A stretch of DNA of 64,000 nt, from positions 7,307,620 to 7,371,619 of the forward strand of contig NC_091135.1 of the NCBI RefSeq assembly GCF_041381155.1. The letters are read 5' to 3'. A program made the translations under genes and the position numbers. Position 1 is the stretch's first letter. Each line of letters opens with the position of its first letter. Below are positions 37,231 through 50,100 of the stretch, piece after piece. The notes under the pieces were generated by a model. It had not been told where the DNA came from. It saw only the letters and a program-made list of their open reading frames with translations, and made no database searches. The DNA is from Argopecten irradians. Lineage: Eukaryota > Mollusca > Bivalvia > Pectinida > Pectinidae.

Positions 37231-40200
37231 CTGAAACAATTTACACGTGTAAAGACTGGGGAAATAGCAAGTGAATAGTAAATGGCTCTGGGACCAGATG
37301 AGCTGTCAGATAGATATTATTTCAGTTAAGGGTTGGATATTTAACCAAAAACCACATGGGAAAGACGAAATAAAATATCTGTATTATTAAATGAAATTCT
37401 TCGTGTGTGAACCATAGTTCAAATTAATAATTAAATTAGTAATCAAATTAGTAAGTTTAACAAGCATTTAACAAAAAATAGTAAAAACGAAAGAATTACA
37501 AGAAAAGATGTTGGAGTTTATTTGATACTAGAAACGTATTGTAGGTTTGGTTCGCCCGTTGTCAGTATAATGTGACCGAGTGGGGTGTGTTGGTTAGTGT
37601 CTTTGGCAGCATGCCTCAGTGATATAGCACTAAAAAAGTTCAAGATTTCTACTATACAAGAACATACAACACGAATATACCGCAGTCTCCCAAATCACGC
37701 ACCACACTTCATACACGCTACATACACATCGCATACATGGGAGGCCGTCCTTACTTGACCCTGGCTGTTAATATGATGTTAATATAATCAAACAAATTAA
37801 CAAACAAGCAGAAAACCACCTACCGAAGGATAAAAGTGTCATTTTCTTGAAAATAACGTAAAATTAAAAAAAAAATAAGAACCGTACGAAAATGATAATC
37901 TAATAACAAACAATGTTGTTACCCCTAATTTGAGACTAAGCCAACAACATTGTATATGTCATTCCTTTAAAGCGAGCAATGCATTCATATTATTTTTTAA
38001 CTATGTTTACTATGATGCTTCATTTGTTAAAAATTGAAAACCAAATGAGACTTGATAGTTTGAAACTGAGAATTGATTACATCTGCCTTGAAATAAAATA
38101 TCTAGCAATTTTAAATTTAATGATGCAGTATTTTGACCGAAGATAAGCACATGACTTGACACAAATAGGCACTGGCCCATTATTGGTTCACAAAACTTGT
38201 GTATAATGACCTGGCTCCTATAACAACAATTACACTGTACGAGAGTACAATTCACAAATATATTCAATTAAGTATATGTGCAGTGCTATAACTATACGAA
38301 TCTTTAATATGTGGATATACAGAATTCGTATAATATCCTCCCCAGAGAGCACAAAATGTAGTACCACCCGAGAAATATATATGAATGAAAGATTATTTTT
38401 TCTCTCGCACTATGACGTTTTTATTACAATTTCACAATATTAAGATACCCGCCATCTTGCTGATAATTGGTTATCAACAGTAGAAAACTGTGACTTCTAG
38501 ACAATGCACCATACGTTAAATATAGTTTTAACGCAAATTCTCATGTCTAACTGCTTTGCAGTAAAGCCGGAATAGTTTAAGAAAATGATCGTCACATTTT
38601 ACCGAGGAAACAGTAAGCTTGTTGACACAGTGACATCGCAAGTTTTGCTTCATGGGTAGACATGTAATGTAGCCTTGCACGATACGAATATATCGCATGA
38701 GATAAACTGGTACTACCGATATAAAACCACCGATATCGTATATCATTAGATCGTCTCATGTGTCCTCGATTTCACGACAAAAGTTTGTTTGTAATTTGGA
38801 GTTATCTTTTGAAAATATGAAACAGGAATACATACCTCCTAAATCTAGAAGAAGAAACTGTTCCCCAGGGCTAAATGCTGATAAATCTTTAGACTTGCCG
38901 ATCTCTGTTTCTGCTTTCACCGCATTTTCCTTGCAGTATATAGCAGCTGCCTCTGGTTCTAAAGCCAGTGTCAATTGTTTGCCATCGATACCTGCCTGAA
39001 ATGTATAAGTCCTCATTTTCTAAAGAAGTTGTGATAGGAAAGCTTTTTGGGAAAAGGCAGCGTAGATCAGATTTATCTTAAAAATGAGTGGTCATATGAT
39101 GTCACTCGACAAACACTTTATAGGGAAATTTGAAGAAAAAAAAAATACAAATTGATAAAATCAATAAGTGGTCCAAGGGCCTTAACTTAAGTTTTTATGT
39201 TTGTGGTTTTGTATACCATGTATGTTAATTCTCGTGTTCAAGTTAAGGCTTCTATCTTCCAATGGTCAAACGTATGTTTATTCCAACTAAAGAAGACATG
39301 ACCATAATCCTAGGTAAATTCGAGACACTCCGTGGTCATGAAATCAATGGTGGTTATTAAGATTAACATCTGATCATATCATCTTTGAAGCGCATTTGTT
39401 TCAAATACAGTTGAAAAATATAGATTATTTCTGATATTTTAATCGATATGACCACTTTTGGTCCTGTTGTTCAGAGCCAATTTGTCACATGCGTCGCAGG
39501 GATATTCCGTGGTTGCTAGGGAAAAGACTGATAAAATCCTACATGGGCCTGTCAAGTGGACAGGGATATCTCAACCCGAGTGAAAGATTTTGGCTTGTCA
39601 ACCCAAGGCTTGCCGAGGGTTGACGGCCAATATTTTTCATGATGGTTGAGATAACCCTGTCCACCTGACTGACCCATGTAAGATGATATTTCTCCCATAC
39701 TTTAACGACAAATGGTGAAATTTCAGTCGACATGAACGTTGCTGTGCGTAAAAATGGTGTGAGCTGTCTTTTCCCTACCCCGGTAAAAGACAGAGTTATC
39801 TTTTCCCTAGCAACCTCGGGATAACCCTGTGAAGTATGGGAGAAAACAATATCTTACACACCACAGGTGGGTGCAAGACAGCTCACACGCGATGCCAATA
39901 TACATGTATGCGGCGTAACCGCGGCATGAACTGTCGATCGAATTTGGGAAGCCTCGGGTTGACAAGCCAAAATCTTTCACTCGAGTTGAGATATCCCTAC
40001 CACTTGACAGACCCATGTAAGATTACATCAATCAAAATATTAAACAGCAATCCTGTACTGATACTTATAAACCAATTGTGCTCTTGACAATTGAACTAAA
40101 ACGCTCAAACACTTTTTCCTTATAAAAACTGTAGTTTCCCGTTAGGACGGACAAAATGCTATCAAAATCGCTAAGTTGACACTTCGTCTACGTAAAACAA

Positions 40201-42941
40201 TATTGAAATTTCGAATAAATATTCTAACAATGTTATGTGGAATAATACAGCTGTACTAGATTTTGTTCTAGATAAAACATCATTTTTCTCATTCGGCATA
40301 ACTCTCTTCCTTCTTTTTCGCTCAGTATATTTTCGGAGTTGGGTGAAAGTCTCCGAAAGTCTCCGTGCTTTTGGTAGTACACTTAAGTGATCTAAACACG
40401 CTTAAGGTAGTATTCATAAGCTACGAAGAGTACCTAAACATCAATATAATTGGTCAGCTATACCACTAGTGCGCTAAACCTGCCTATATCATTAAGCTTT
40501 TTTTTTTTTTTTTTTTTTTTAATTTTTTTCCTAATATATATATATTAGGCAAAAAAATATTTAAAAAAAAGCCTTATAATATAGGCAAGTTTAGCGGACT
40601 ACTATACCACTTCCAATTCCTTTGTTTTAGATAAATGATTATCCTAGGGGTTATTAAGAAAAAGTACTCAAAATATTGCGTAAACCAAAAGTCTTTTCCC
40701 GCATTTACATTAAGCAGTTATAAATCAGATATCAAACCTGTTTGGCAGCTTCACGCATGAACTGTTTCGCGGCATCTGACCAAATTGCTGGAACGGTTAG
40801 TACCCAACGGACGTCATTAGGGTTCAGTCCCATGAACGCATTCATCAGGGCATTCATTAATTGATCTTTTAGGTGACGAATAGCAGCACTAAATATATCC
40901 ATTGCAGGCATCCTTTGACCCTGTTCATCCTCAAGGTTAAGATCACGACCTAACCTTCTGACAGGGCGGCCACCACGCTTATAAAACATAAAGTATATAT
41001 TAAAATGTCACAATATATACATGTATATATGCAGCCATTGGTTATTTTCGCGGGTAATCGATGTGATCGCGAAATTTTGATCCGTGAAATATTTAACAAT
41101 GATATACGTACACCCTTGAAACTAAACCGTGAAATTTTGATTCGTTAAAATTTAATTTTCCAAGTTTTTGACCCAAATCCCGAACATTTTGATCCGCGAA
41201 AATAACTGACTACTGTAAACTAACTTTTTCCGCGTACCATTTACTTTCGCGAATTTCGCGAGCCAAGTAAATTCGTGAAAGTTTATTTCCGTTAATTAAC
41301 ATTTACATCATTCATGCTGATAGGTATTTCCGGAAAGTTTTTTTTCAATCCATGGATCTTAATCTTCGCGAACTTATCTTGAAATGGAAATCGCGAAATT
41401 TAATAGCCGCAAAAGAAAGTTGATTTACAGTATACATGTGCTTAGCCTATCTAACAAATAACATACAGAACAATGATAGAGATACAGACGAAAATATATC
41501 AATATTCACGGCTTCGTAAAAACCAGGAAAACCAACTATAATTAATGCATTTATTATAATACGGTTTGCCAATATCAGTTCAGTGCTTAATTTTGATATT
41601 TCAACTCATTTTGATAAATTGCCCTCGCTATCAGGACGACATATATTTCTCATCAGACGTTTGCGTTACAATGTATAATTCTTAGTATCAACGATATAAT
41701 GATACATATATTACTAAATGTTCTTGTATTTCTTTCTGTAATTTCCTTTTTCTATGTACAATGTACCTCAGATTTTATTTCTCGATAAAGACTCATCTTG
41801 AACCTTCTGAAGAATCTCCAACCTTCTTCTTCACCATTGTCTATCAGGTCAGTGTAATCTGATTCTGCACTAAACCCAAAAGATTGGAACTTTCTGTCTC
41901 TGTCAAATAAGATCGAAGTTGGGGCTGTAAAAGACAAGATTAAGAAAATCACAGGATTTACATTGAACTAAAGGATAATATCTTGATGAATAAAGGTTAC
42001 ATTTCATTGAGTGGGGTGGAAAGTTTGAAAAAAATAGATATAGAAACTACCACCTCAGGAGTTAAGATAAAATTGTTATTCAGCAAGAAACAATGCATGC
42101 TTTATTTATTAGAACTTATTTAGTTCTACACATAGGTGTAAGAAGGGGGGGGGTTTAAATTATCAACGTAAAATAATCAAACGCGCATTAAAACATAAAG
42201 ATGCGCATGAAATTATGTTTTGGTCTGATATTTAAAAACGTTATACCGACAAAATTACTTTTCTGTGTAAATGGTGTGTTCTGATAAGTCAATATTGAGT
42301 GAAAATATCAAACTGAATTTTTCGGGTGAAAAATACCACATGATACATTTTCAATATAAAACCTTTCATTGTGAAAAATGTAAGAAAATAAAAGAATAAA
42401 ATCAATATCTAAATAAATATTACAAGTATAAAGTTATATGTGCCATTCTCTCGATCAAGAAGAGGTTTTGATATGCTATTAACCACAAAAAAAGTTACCA
42501 ATATTTTGAGAATTATTTAAAATCCATGGTTTTAAATTTTATTATGTCAAATGACAGCTCAAAAGGAATCTTAGCAGTACTGCCAAAACTCATGATATTT
42601 AGATCTTGTATGTAGATAAAACTTTGTCAATCTTCAATTGACCTTGGCAGTAAATAGGACGCTAAACTAATCAATCCACATCAAACCAATTTATATCGTT
42701 AATTCAGACCATGTGATAAAAAATGGTCCATGAAAATAAAGAATAAGCCACACGAATTCCATCGATTACCTTTGTATGCACAGGTGGTTTTGTCATTGCC
42801 CCATTTCTGGTTTATTAATATTTTCAATGGGTCCTTATTAAAATCATCTCTTAAGGAGTATGCATAACCGGAATAGGTTGTACCGAAATCTATGGCTGCC
42901 ACGACCAATGGGATAGGATTATCGCAGTGATGAGCCATCAT
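36173..42941 (-). CDS. HSPA12-like HSP70-family protein, apparently intact (copy B)
   Basis: Five exons on the minus strand: 42770-42941, 41767-41924, 40738-40977, 38836-38995 and 36173-37230. They sum to 1788 bases, exactly 595 codons plus stop, and all junctions are in phase. Vertebrate HSPA12A is somewhat longer. Motifs in order: AIDFGTTYSGYAYS (about residues 15-28, phosphate-1), GWRFFRRFKMSLYRE, WVLTVPAIWSDAAKQFMREA, LALEPEAAAIYCKE (connect-type), FLLLDLGGGTVDITCH (phosphate-2, split by an intron inside the glycines), LMVGGFSESD (adenosine motif) and SLAVLKGAVIFGH. The C-terminal part after about residue 430 is the shortened substrate-domain region typical of HSPA12; no EEVD tail is seen. 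It is predicted cytosolic, with no signal peptide. Most exon lengths and all phases agree with the damaged copy A 6 kb downstream, so the pair arose by tandem duplication. Introns are 0.8-1.7 kb and contain MITEs. Confidence 0.9.
38297..38745. mobile_element. diverged copy of the family A MITE
   Basis: It shares with 5885-6410 the series ATGTGGATAT, CACAAAATGTAGTA, GACGTTTTTATTACAATTT, CCCGCCAT, TTTTACCGAGGAAACAG and GTTGACACAGTGACATC. It is far more degraded in the hairpin. It lies in intron 4 of HSPA12 copy B. Confidence 0.6.
38836..38995 (-). CDS. HSPA12-like copy B, exon 4
   Basis: It begins AGIDGKQLTLALEPEAAAIY and ends SPGEQFLLLDLG-G, bounded by ttcag and gtatgt. Unlike copy A, the frame is unbroken. 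Confidence 0.85.
39497..40024. mobile_element. nested inverted-repeat MITE cluster
   Basis: TACATGGGCCTGTCAAGTGG near 39540 is complemented near 39650-39680 and again near 40000-40020. GTTGCTAGGGAAAAGA near 39514 pairs with TCTTTTCCCTAGCAAC near 39797. ATATTTCTCCCATACTT pairs with AGTATGGGAGAAAACAATAT. One hairpin element seems to have inserted into another, in intron 3 of HSPA12 copy B. Confidence 0.65.
40478..40600. mobile_element. hairpin MITE with poly-T centre
   Basis: CTAAACCTGCCTATAT and ATATAGGCAAGTTTAG pair at the ends; the interior is a long T-run facing an A-run around CTAATATATATATATTAG. Confidence 0.65.
40738..40977 (-). CDS. HSPA12-like copy B, exon 3
   Basis: It begins RGGRPVRRLGRDLNLEDEQG and ends VPAIWSDAAKQFMREAAKQ before gtttga. 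The acceptor is a short tataag site, less pyrimidine-rich than the others; the phase supports it. Confidence 0.8.
41036..41436. mobile_element. two adjacent TTTCGCG-type MITEs
   Basis: The first (about 41036-41216) has GGTTATTTTCGCGG at the left and CCGCGAAAATAACTG at the right. The second (about 41211-41436) has TACTGTAAACTAACTTT at the left and AAAGTTGATTTACAGTA at the right. Many CGCGAAATT-like words occur inside both. They lie in intron 2 of HSPA12 copy B. Confidence 0.6.
41767..41924 (-). CDS. HSPA12-like copy B, exon 2
   Basis: 158 bases bounded by tttacag and gtacat. It reads APTSILFDRDRKFQSFGFSA and ends GWRFFRRFKMSLYREIKSE in phase 0. Confidence 0.85.
42770..42941 (-). CDS. HSPA12-like copy B, exon 1
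   Basis: It begins MMAHHCDNPIPLVVAAIDFG, then TTYSGYAYSLRDDF, and ends CAYK-G before gtaatc. The double Met start is the first Met in an open frame; the second Met could serve as well. Confidence 0.85.
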
Positions 42942-43723
42942 GCACTGGAAACAGCAACAATCTGTAACATGAAATAGCTTTTAATTTTTTATACCTGTCC
43001 ACATACACCTGTCATTAAGGTTTAAGACCCTGTTTAAACTACTGATATTTTGAATACTTTTCAGGTGTACTTGAACATAACTAAATATAAAGATATAAGT
43101 TGATAAAAAGTGTCTATGCATCGGACCAAAACTTGTGTATCGCATCGCTGTTGACTCCCTAGATTGTTGTGTTGGTTTTTTTTTAAATTCTGGCAAATAT
43201 GCAGAAAATTGTACATTTCAGTTCTAGTAAGTCCACAGGGTTCGGTACATAATTTTGTCACCAAATAACCATGTCATTATGGTTACTAGCGTTATAGCCT
43301 TTACTACAATGTAGGAGGATTGGATTGACCGGACTTTGAGGCATGCACATCGAGTCCTTATTTACCTTGTCAGGAAAATGGCGGCTGCAGCTTATATAAT
43401 GCAAATATAATATACAGGAAATCATTTCTATTATAAACTTTTAAAAAAACTGAACATGAAACTAAGATAAGTTTTGAGAAAACATCTTGCTGTATTTGGG
43501 CCAAAATATGCAGATTTGTAGAAATCCACCTAAACTCTTTAAATTAAACATTTTTTTTCTTAAAGACATTATTCTCACTATGTTCAGATGACATTATCAC
43601 ATTGATTATGTACATTGGTATCCACTGGGGTGCCCCATATATGCCATACTTGCATGTTATAACCTATAGTGAAAGTAAAATGAAGTATAAATGGTAAGCT
43701 GATAAATATTGCCAGGCAACATA

Positions 43724-43744
43724 ATCATCAAACCCGTTTCACAT
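43724..43744. repeat. left 21-bp direct repeat flanking the 10.7-kb element
   Basis: A 21-base block beginning ATCATCAAACCC and ending TTTCACAT is repeated exactly at 54444-54464. It abuts the left terminal inverted repeat directly. A long target duplication is one explanation; a pre-existing repeat is another. Confidence 0.7.
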
Positions 43745-43754
43745 GAAGTTGGTT

Positions 43755-46470
43755 GCGAGTTCCTAGTTCCTAGTTCCGTTTAATAAACGGAACTAGGAAC
43801 CAGACCCGAGTTCCGTTTAACTTAAACGGAACTAGGAACCAGACCCGAGTTCCGTTTAACTTAAACGGAACTAGGAACCAGACCCGAGTTCCGTTTAAGC
43901 TTATACGGAACTAGGAACCAGACCCGAGTTCCGTTTAACAAACATACTGGCCAACGAGCGGAGTTCCGTTTATTAGGATTCCTATCTCTAACTGCATGTT
44001 CAATTACCTATTATATACAGGAATCGAACTTAGAGCTTCCATGAATAATATAGAACAGAATTAATATCTATAACACAGATTTCCTTAAACGGATCTGATA
44101 CCTAGACCTCAGTTCCGTTTAACTTAAACGGAACTAGGAACCAGACCCGAGTTCCGTTTAAGCTTATACGGAACTAGGAACCAGACCCGAGTTCCGTTTA
44201 ACAAACATACTGGCCAACGAGCGGAGTTCCGTTTATTAGGATTCCTATCTCTAACTGCATGTTCAATTACCTATTATATACAGGAATCGAACTTAGAGCT
44301 TCCATGAATAATATAGAACAGAATTAATATCTTAACACAGATTTCCTTAAACGGATCTGATACCTAGACCTCAGTTCCGTTTAACTTAAACGGAACTAGG
44401 AACCAGACCCGAGTTCCGTTTAAGCTTATACGGAACTAGGAACCAGACCCGAGTTCCGTTTAACAAACATACTGGCCAACGAGCGGAGTTCCGTTTATTA
44501 GGATTCCTATCTCTAACTGCATGTTCAATTACCTATTATATACAGGAATCGAACTTAGAGCTTCCATGAATAATATAGAACAGAATTAATATCTATAACA
44601 CAGATTTCCTTAAACGGATCTGATACCTAGACCTCAGTTCCGTTTAACTTAAACGGAACTAGGAACCAGACCCGAGTTCCGTTTAAGCTTATACGGAACT
44701 AGGAACCAGACCCGAGTTCCGTTTAACAAACATACTGGCCAACGAGCGGAGTTCCGTTTATTAGGATTCCTATCTCTAACTGCATGTTCAATTACCTATT
44801 ATATACAGGAATCGAACTTAGAGCTTCCATGAATAATATAGAACAGAATTAATATCTTTAACACAGATTTCCTTAAACGGATCTGATACCTAGACCTCAG
44901 TTCCGTTTAACTTAAACGGAACTAGGAACCAGACCCGAGTTCCGTTTAAGCTTATACGGAACTAGGAACCAGACCCGAGTTCCGTTTAACAAACATACTG
45001 GCCAACGAGCGGAGTTCCGTTTATTAGGATTCCTATCTCTAACTGCATGTTCAATTACCTATTATATACAGGAATCGAACTTAGAGCTTCCATGAATAAT
45101 ATAGAACAGAATTAATATCTATAACACAGATTTCCTTAAACGGATCTGATACCTAGACCTCAGTTCCGTTTAACTTAAACGGAACTAGGAACCAGACCCG
45201 AGTTCCGTTTAAGCTTATACGGAACTAGGAACCAGACCCGAGTTCCGTTTAACAAACATACTGGCCAACGAGCGGAGTTCCGTTTATTAGGATTCCTATC
45301 TCTAACTGCATGTTCAATTACCTATTATATACAGGAATCGAACTTAGAGCTTCCATGAATAATATAGAACAGAATTAATATCTATAACACAGATTTCCTT
45401 AAACGGATCTGATACCTAGACCTCAGTTCCGTTTAACTTAAACGGAACTAGGAACCAGACCCGAGTTCCGTTTAACTTAAACGGAACTAGGAACCAGACC
45501 CGAGTTCCGTTTAACTTAAACGGAACTAGGAACCAGACCCGAGTTCCGTTTAACTTAAACGGAACTAGGAACCAGACCCGAGTTCCGTTTAAGCTTATAC
45601 GGAACTAGGAACCAGACCCGAGTTCCGTTTAACAAACATACTGGCCAACGAGCGGAGTTCCGTTTATTAGGATTCCTATCTCTAACTGCATGTTCAATTA
45701 CCTATTATATACAGGAATCGAACTTAGAGCTTCCATGAATAATATAGAACAGAATTAATATCTATAACACAGATTTCCTTAAACGGATCTGATACCTAGA
45801 CCTCAGTTCCGTTTAACTTAAACGGAACTAGGAACCAGACCCGAGTTCCGTTTAAGCTTATACGGAACTAGGAACCAGACCCGAGTTCCGTTTAACAAAC
45901 ATACTGGCCAACGAGCGGAGTTCCGTTTATTAGGATTCCTATCTCTAACTGCATGTTCAATTACCTATTATATACAGGAATCGAACTTAGAGCTTCCATG
46001 AATAATATAGAACAGAATTAATATCTTAACACAGATTTCCTTAAACGGATCTGATACCTAGACCTCAGTTCCGTTTAACTTAAACGGAACTAGGAACCAG
46101 ACCCGAGTTCCGTTTAAGCTTATACGGAACTAGGAACCAGACCCGAGTTCCGTTTAACAAACATACTGGCCAACGAGCGGAGTTCCGTTTATTAGGATTC
46201 CTATCTCTAACTGCATGTTCAATTACCTATTATATACAGGAATCGAACTTAGAGCTTCCATGAATAATATAGAACAGAATTAATATCTATAACACAGATT
46301 TCCTTAAACGGATCTGATACCTAGACCTCAGTTCCGTTTAACTTAAACGGAACTAGGAACCAGACCCGAGTTCCGTTTAAGCTTATACGGAACTAGGAAC
46401 CAGACCCGAGTTCCGTTTAACAAACATACTGGCCAACGAGCGGAGTTCCGTTTATTAGGATTTCTACCTC
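43755..46470. repeat. left arm: ten ~263-bp higher-order tandem units
   Basis: The landmark GGCCAACGAGCGGAGTTCCG recurs near 43950, 44213, 44475, 44738, 45001, 45264, 45644, 45907, 46169 and 46432. The spacing is 262-263 bases except once 380, where three extra 39-base monomers are inserted. Each unit combines 39-base monomers (CGGAACTAGGAACCAGACCC, then GAGTTCCGTTTAACTTAAA) with a unique ~150-base spacer. Units are almost identical, so the array is young or homogenised. Confidence 0.9.
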
Positions 46471-46800
46471 TTATAAGATAATAAATTACATATGTTATAA
46501 AGGAATCTAGCTCTGAGCTTCAGGAACGATACAACTTATATAATTTATCTCTATAACACAGATTTTCTTAAACGGATCTGATACCTAGACCTCAGTTCCG
46601 TTTAACTTAAACGGAACTAGGAACCAGACGTTGGTTCTTTTTAAGCTCAAACAGAACTAGGAACCATATTCGACTTCCGTTTATTTGATCGAATCTAGGA
46701 AATAGACCCGAGGTCAGTTTAGAGCTGACGCTCGAAACCTGTTCTGTTCTGTTTAATAGTATACGGATCTAGGAACAAGATCCTAGTTCTGTTTAAGCCG
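46471..46800. repeat. degraded edge of the left tandem array
   Basis: Motifs such as AACGGAACTAGGAACCAGAC continue with increasing mismatches (AACAGAACTAGGAACC, ATCGAATCTAGGAAATAGAC). Edge units are diverged while inner units are uniform, as expected of unequal exchange. Confidence 0.7.
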
Positions 46801-46910
46801 ATGTTGGCCTATACATTGCCTTTAAAGACTTTAATGAATATCTTGATGCTTAATAGGGCCCCGTATCGCAATACGGGTGCCTTATAGTAATCAGGTTGTC
46901 GATCTATCTG

Positions 46911-46946
46911 TCCGTCCGTCCGTCCGTCCGTCCGTCCGTCCGTCCG
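46911..46946. repeat. (TCCG)n microsatellite
   Basis: Nine copies of TCCG. The minus-strand frame here (TDGRTDGRTDG) is only the repeat translated. Confidence 0.9.
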
Positions 46947-47899
46947 CCTGTCCTTTTTTAGTTTTTTTTTGTTACCAAGAAGTCTTAAATTGCAGATGTA
47001 GGTTACCTTAGTGCCCCTGTTCTGCATATTACATTTTAGGGCCAATCGACATGATGGCTGATAGAGAAACAACTTTGATTTTGGAAGTTGAAGATGTTTA
47101 TCTCTATTTCTCAGAAAGCACCAAAGGGATCTGTCTGAAATTTCAGAGGTTGGTTTCCCCTAGGTTCCTAGTTGCGTATAATGCATGAATGCATTTTTGA
47201 ACCGATCTATCAACAAGATAGCCCCAAATGGGCCATACAACTCAATGAAACAAAATCAACAAGATGGCCAAGAGGCAGCCATCTTGGATTTTAATATTTA
47301 TAGTTTAAAAAGCAGAGAAAAATATTCCTCTTTCGTCAGACATACATCATTCTTTCGTAGGCGCCAAGGATCCTCTAAGATCTCTTGTACTATACTGTCA
47401 TCAAACATTTCGAAATCAGAGCTTCAATTGTACATTTCATTGTCAAGATATTACTTTTCCTAATCGCAAAGCACCTTGAGCGGTTCCTTTTTTGACGTGT
47501 CAGTGTTCTAGCATTTTACAGTAATCGTCTTCGGAACCTTTAGGAACATATAATCACAGTAAAACTCATTATAGCGTAGAAACGGAGTCGACAAACCATG
47601 TCAGAGTCCCGTTTAAGATCATACGAATCTAGGGATTAGACCCGAGTTCCTTTTAGCCCAACGCATTCAAATTCCATATTCAGTTCACGTGCTTTTACTG
47701 ACCAATGCGTTGAGTTTGTTTATTATGATTCCCACGTGTAATAAGATGTTTACTAGATATTTTCATTGGACAATTTGACGGGTGTTTATCTAACAAGGAA
47801 AAGTGGTCAATGACATTCATATCTTAACTTGAGTTATGAAGAAGAATTTTTCCTCATCTCGCACGCTTAGGTTAGCCCTGTTGCACCTCAGTTTTGGTC

Positions 47900-50100
47900 A
47901 AAGGTTCAAGCCCCTGGTTATGCAATACATGATAGACTGCCGTCCTCTTTGCCAGCTAAGCTTGAGTGTTGAACTCGGGAAACTTGGTCAGGGAACCAGG
48001 TAGTGTTCGGCTCCAAGGAGCACCACAAGATGGAGAGGCTGTTGCGTCTCTCCATCCAGAATGTCATATATAAACTTGAATACTTCTGCCCTGAACAGGA
48101 CATTGAGATCATTGGCTTCTTTGAAGGTGCCATTGCTCGTCAATGTCTTGTTGGCTAGGAGTTTTTCTCTGTTTTGAAAACATAGAAAAAATTCAGAGAT
48201 TGGAGGCCATTACCTCACAGAGGTCAGCACCACCAAAGAAGAAGGCTAGAAATTCTGCTCCCACTGTTATATGCGACCGAAGTCAAAGCCTTATTTCAAG
48301 GGTAACATTGGGAAGGGTATGAAGAGTACAAACCCTCATTGGGACAAGACGAAAAGTTCCTGATTCGTTTCTCCGTCCTTGATCGTTCCATACGAAAGGT
48401 CTGTTCTTGAGAATTCAGCCAGTCTGAGATTCAAGTCCTCCTCTCGTAAATTAGGGTTTGGGTTAAGCAACAATTCTCCATCTGTGGAGGTCTCGATATT
48501 CCTCGTTTTCATCTTCCTGTAGGAGATCGTCAGTCCACCTTCTTTCTAGAGTCAATGGAAGAATATCACACAGGACTCTTGAGCCTTTTCTGTAGTGAAG
48601 GAGCGGTTTGGCATTCCATACTTGCGGCATCCACACTTTGTGTCAAAGTATGTATTTTTTCCCTCCTTCGGGGGATCCGGAGAAGGCAGTTTCCATCCGG
48701 GAGGAAGTAAGGACCATGCTTTTAAAGGGCGTGGTCGAGGGGTGCCTATTATGGACTACACACTCGGCTTCTATTCCAGAATATTTCTGATCCGCAAGAG
48801 GTTGGGAGCTTGGTGTCCCATCAACTGCTGTTGGTTGTAGTGTGATTTCTGCACTCTAGGGAAGATATGTTCACAACTATGTCGAAGAATTGCTAACGAT
48901 ACATCTAGTTCGGGAATCTGTGGATCGGAACACCCGATCCACAGGGTCTCTGCAGACTTTTTAGAGGATTCTGCATTCCAATGCGGTTTGAATGGCTACG
49001 GACAACTCTACAGTGGTCGCTTATCTGGAGAGACAGGGACATCAGCTTACCTCCTTTGTGCCCTCGCTGTCCGTATTTCCGTATTATTCCTATCTATAAC
49101 GAAATGCAGTTAACAATTTTAGTCAAGCATTTTCCAGGAAGGGCGGATAATCTCCAGGCAGCGCCAGCTGGTTATGACAGAACGGCATCTATATCCCTCG
49201 ACCTTTTTGCCTCTTTTCTCAATAGTCAGTTGTCAACCTTTGTGTCTCCGTGCCAAACCAAATGGCTTGGGCCGTGGACGCAGGGTTCTACAGAAGTTTC
49301 CGGGGTATTATTGCTCCCTCTTTCCGATAGCGCCACTGTTGCCGCGACAACCCTGGTTTTCGGAGCTCTTGTCGTTTCTGGTGGCTCGTCCTCTGGTTCT
49401 CCCACCAAAAGCAAATGTCTTTCGTTAGAATCGGCCCCAGACGTTACCTTCACGCATGGACATGATTTCAGGAGTCCTAGCTCAGACAGGCTTTTCTTCG
49501 GATATGTCAGCTCTCATCGCCCGATCAATTAGGTCTTTCTCCTCTGCCGTCTACCAGTCACGCTGGAAGATCTTCTTTGATTGGTGTATCGTCAGGAGGA
49601 TTGATCCGGTCATGGCCTCTGCCCAGCTGATTGCGAGTTTCATTTTCCTTGTTGTTTAGGGAGCGCAATAATGTACTATTGCAGGCTATCGCACAGCTAT
49701 TGCCAGTGGGTATGATCTTCATTTCTTTGTCTGTCTTGATTCGGGGGTTCAATCTGGACAGGCCTAACGTCAGCTCCACAGTGGAACCTAGAACTCGTGT
49801 TAAAGTCACAAATGGGGGCTTCGGCTTCTAATGTGCCTTTAGGATCGGTCTCCATAAAGTTTTTAACTTTAAAGACTGTCTTCCTGCTTGCTGTTGCCTC
49901 AGGCCACAGGAGAAGTGATATTCATGCATTGTCTTTTCGCTCTTCGCGTATTTCTAGCGACTTCTTTGGCTCTCCGCAATAGGTCCTTGTACCAGGACAT
50001 GATGTCTTCTGCCGTTTGGCGTGGTCAGTCTACTTTCACCTCCGGTCTCTGTCCTTCCACTCTGATGGACTGTTTTCCTTAGGCCCAGTTGTGATGATTC
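47900..50100 (+). pseudogene. DIRS-like YR retrotransposon coding relic
   Basis: Plus-strand frames, broken by several shifts and stops, carry in order: an RNase H piece ATDNSTVVAYLERQGHQ (from 48995) and KHFPGRADNLQA (near 49120); the post-RNase H piece DLFASFLNSQLSTFVSPC (near 49198) and PRQPWFSELLSFLVA (near 49335); the recombinase N-terminal piece SSAVYQSRWKIFFDWCIVRR (near 49542); and the recombinase core FLTLKTVFLLAVASGHRRSD, then IHALS (near 49860), which includes the Arg of box I. These match the order RNase H then tyrosine recombinase known in DIRS-type elements. The 47.9-48.9 kb part may be gag/RT remnant but I could not assign it. The C-terminal H-x-x-R and Tyr were not found, so it is not functional as it stands. 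Confidence 0.7.

Noticed and set aside
43755..46470. Regularly spaced repeats that look CRISPR-like
   Set aside because: The spacers are identical between units, units are ~263 bases, and the genome is eukaryotic. This is a tandem array.
46809..47072. Frame with TDGRTDGRTDG
   Set aside because: Translation of the TCCG microsatellite.
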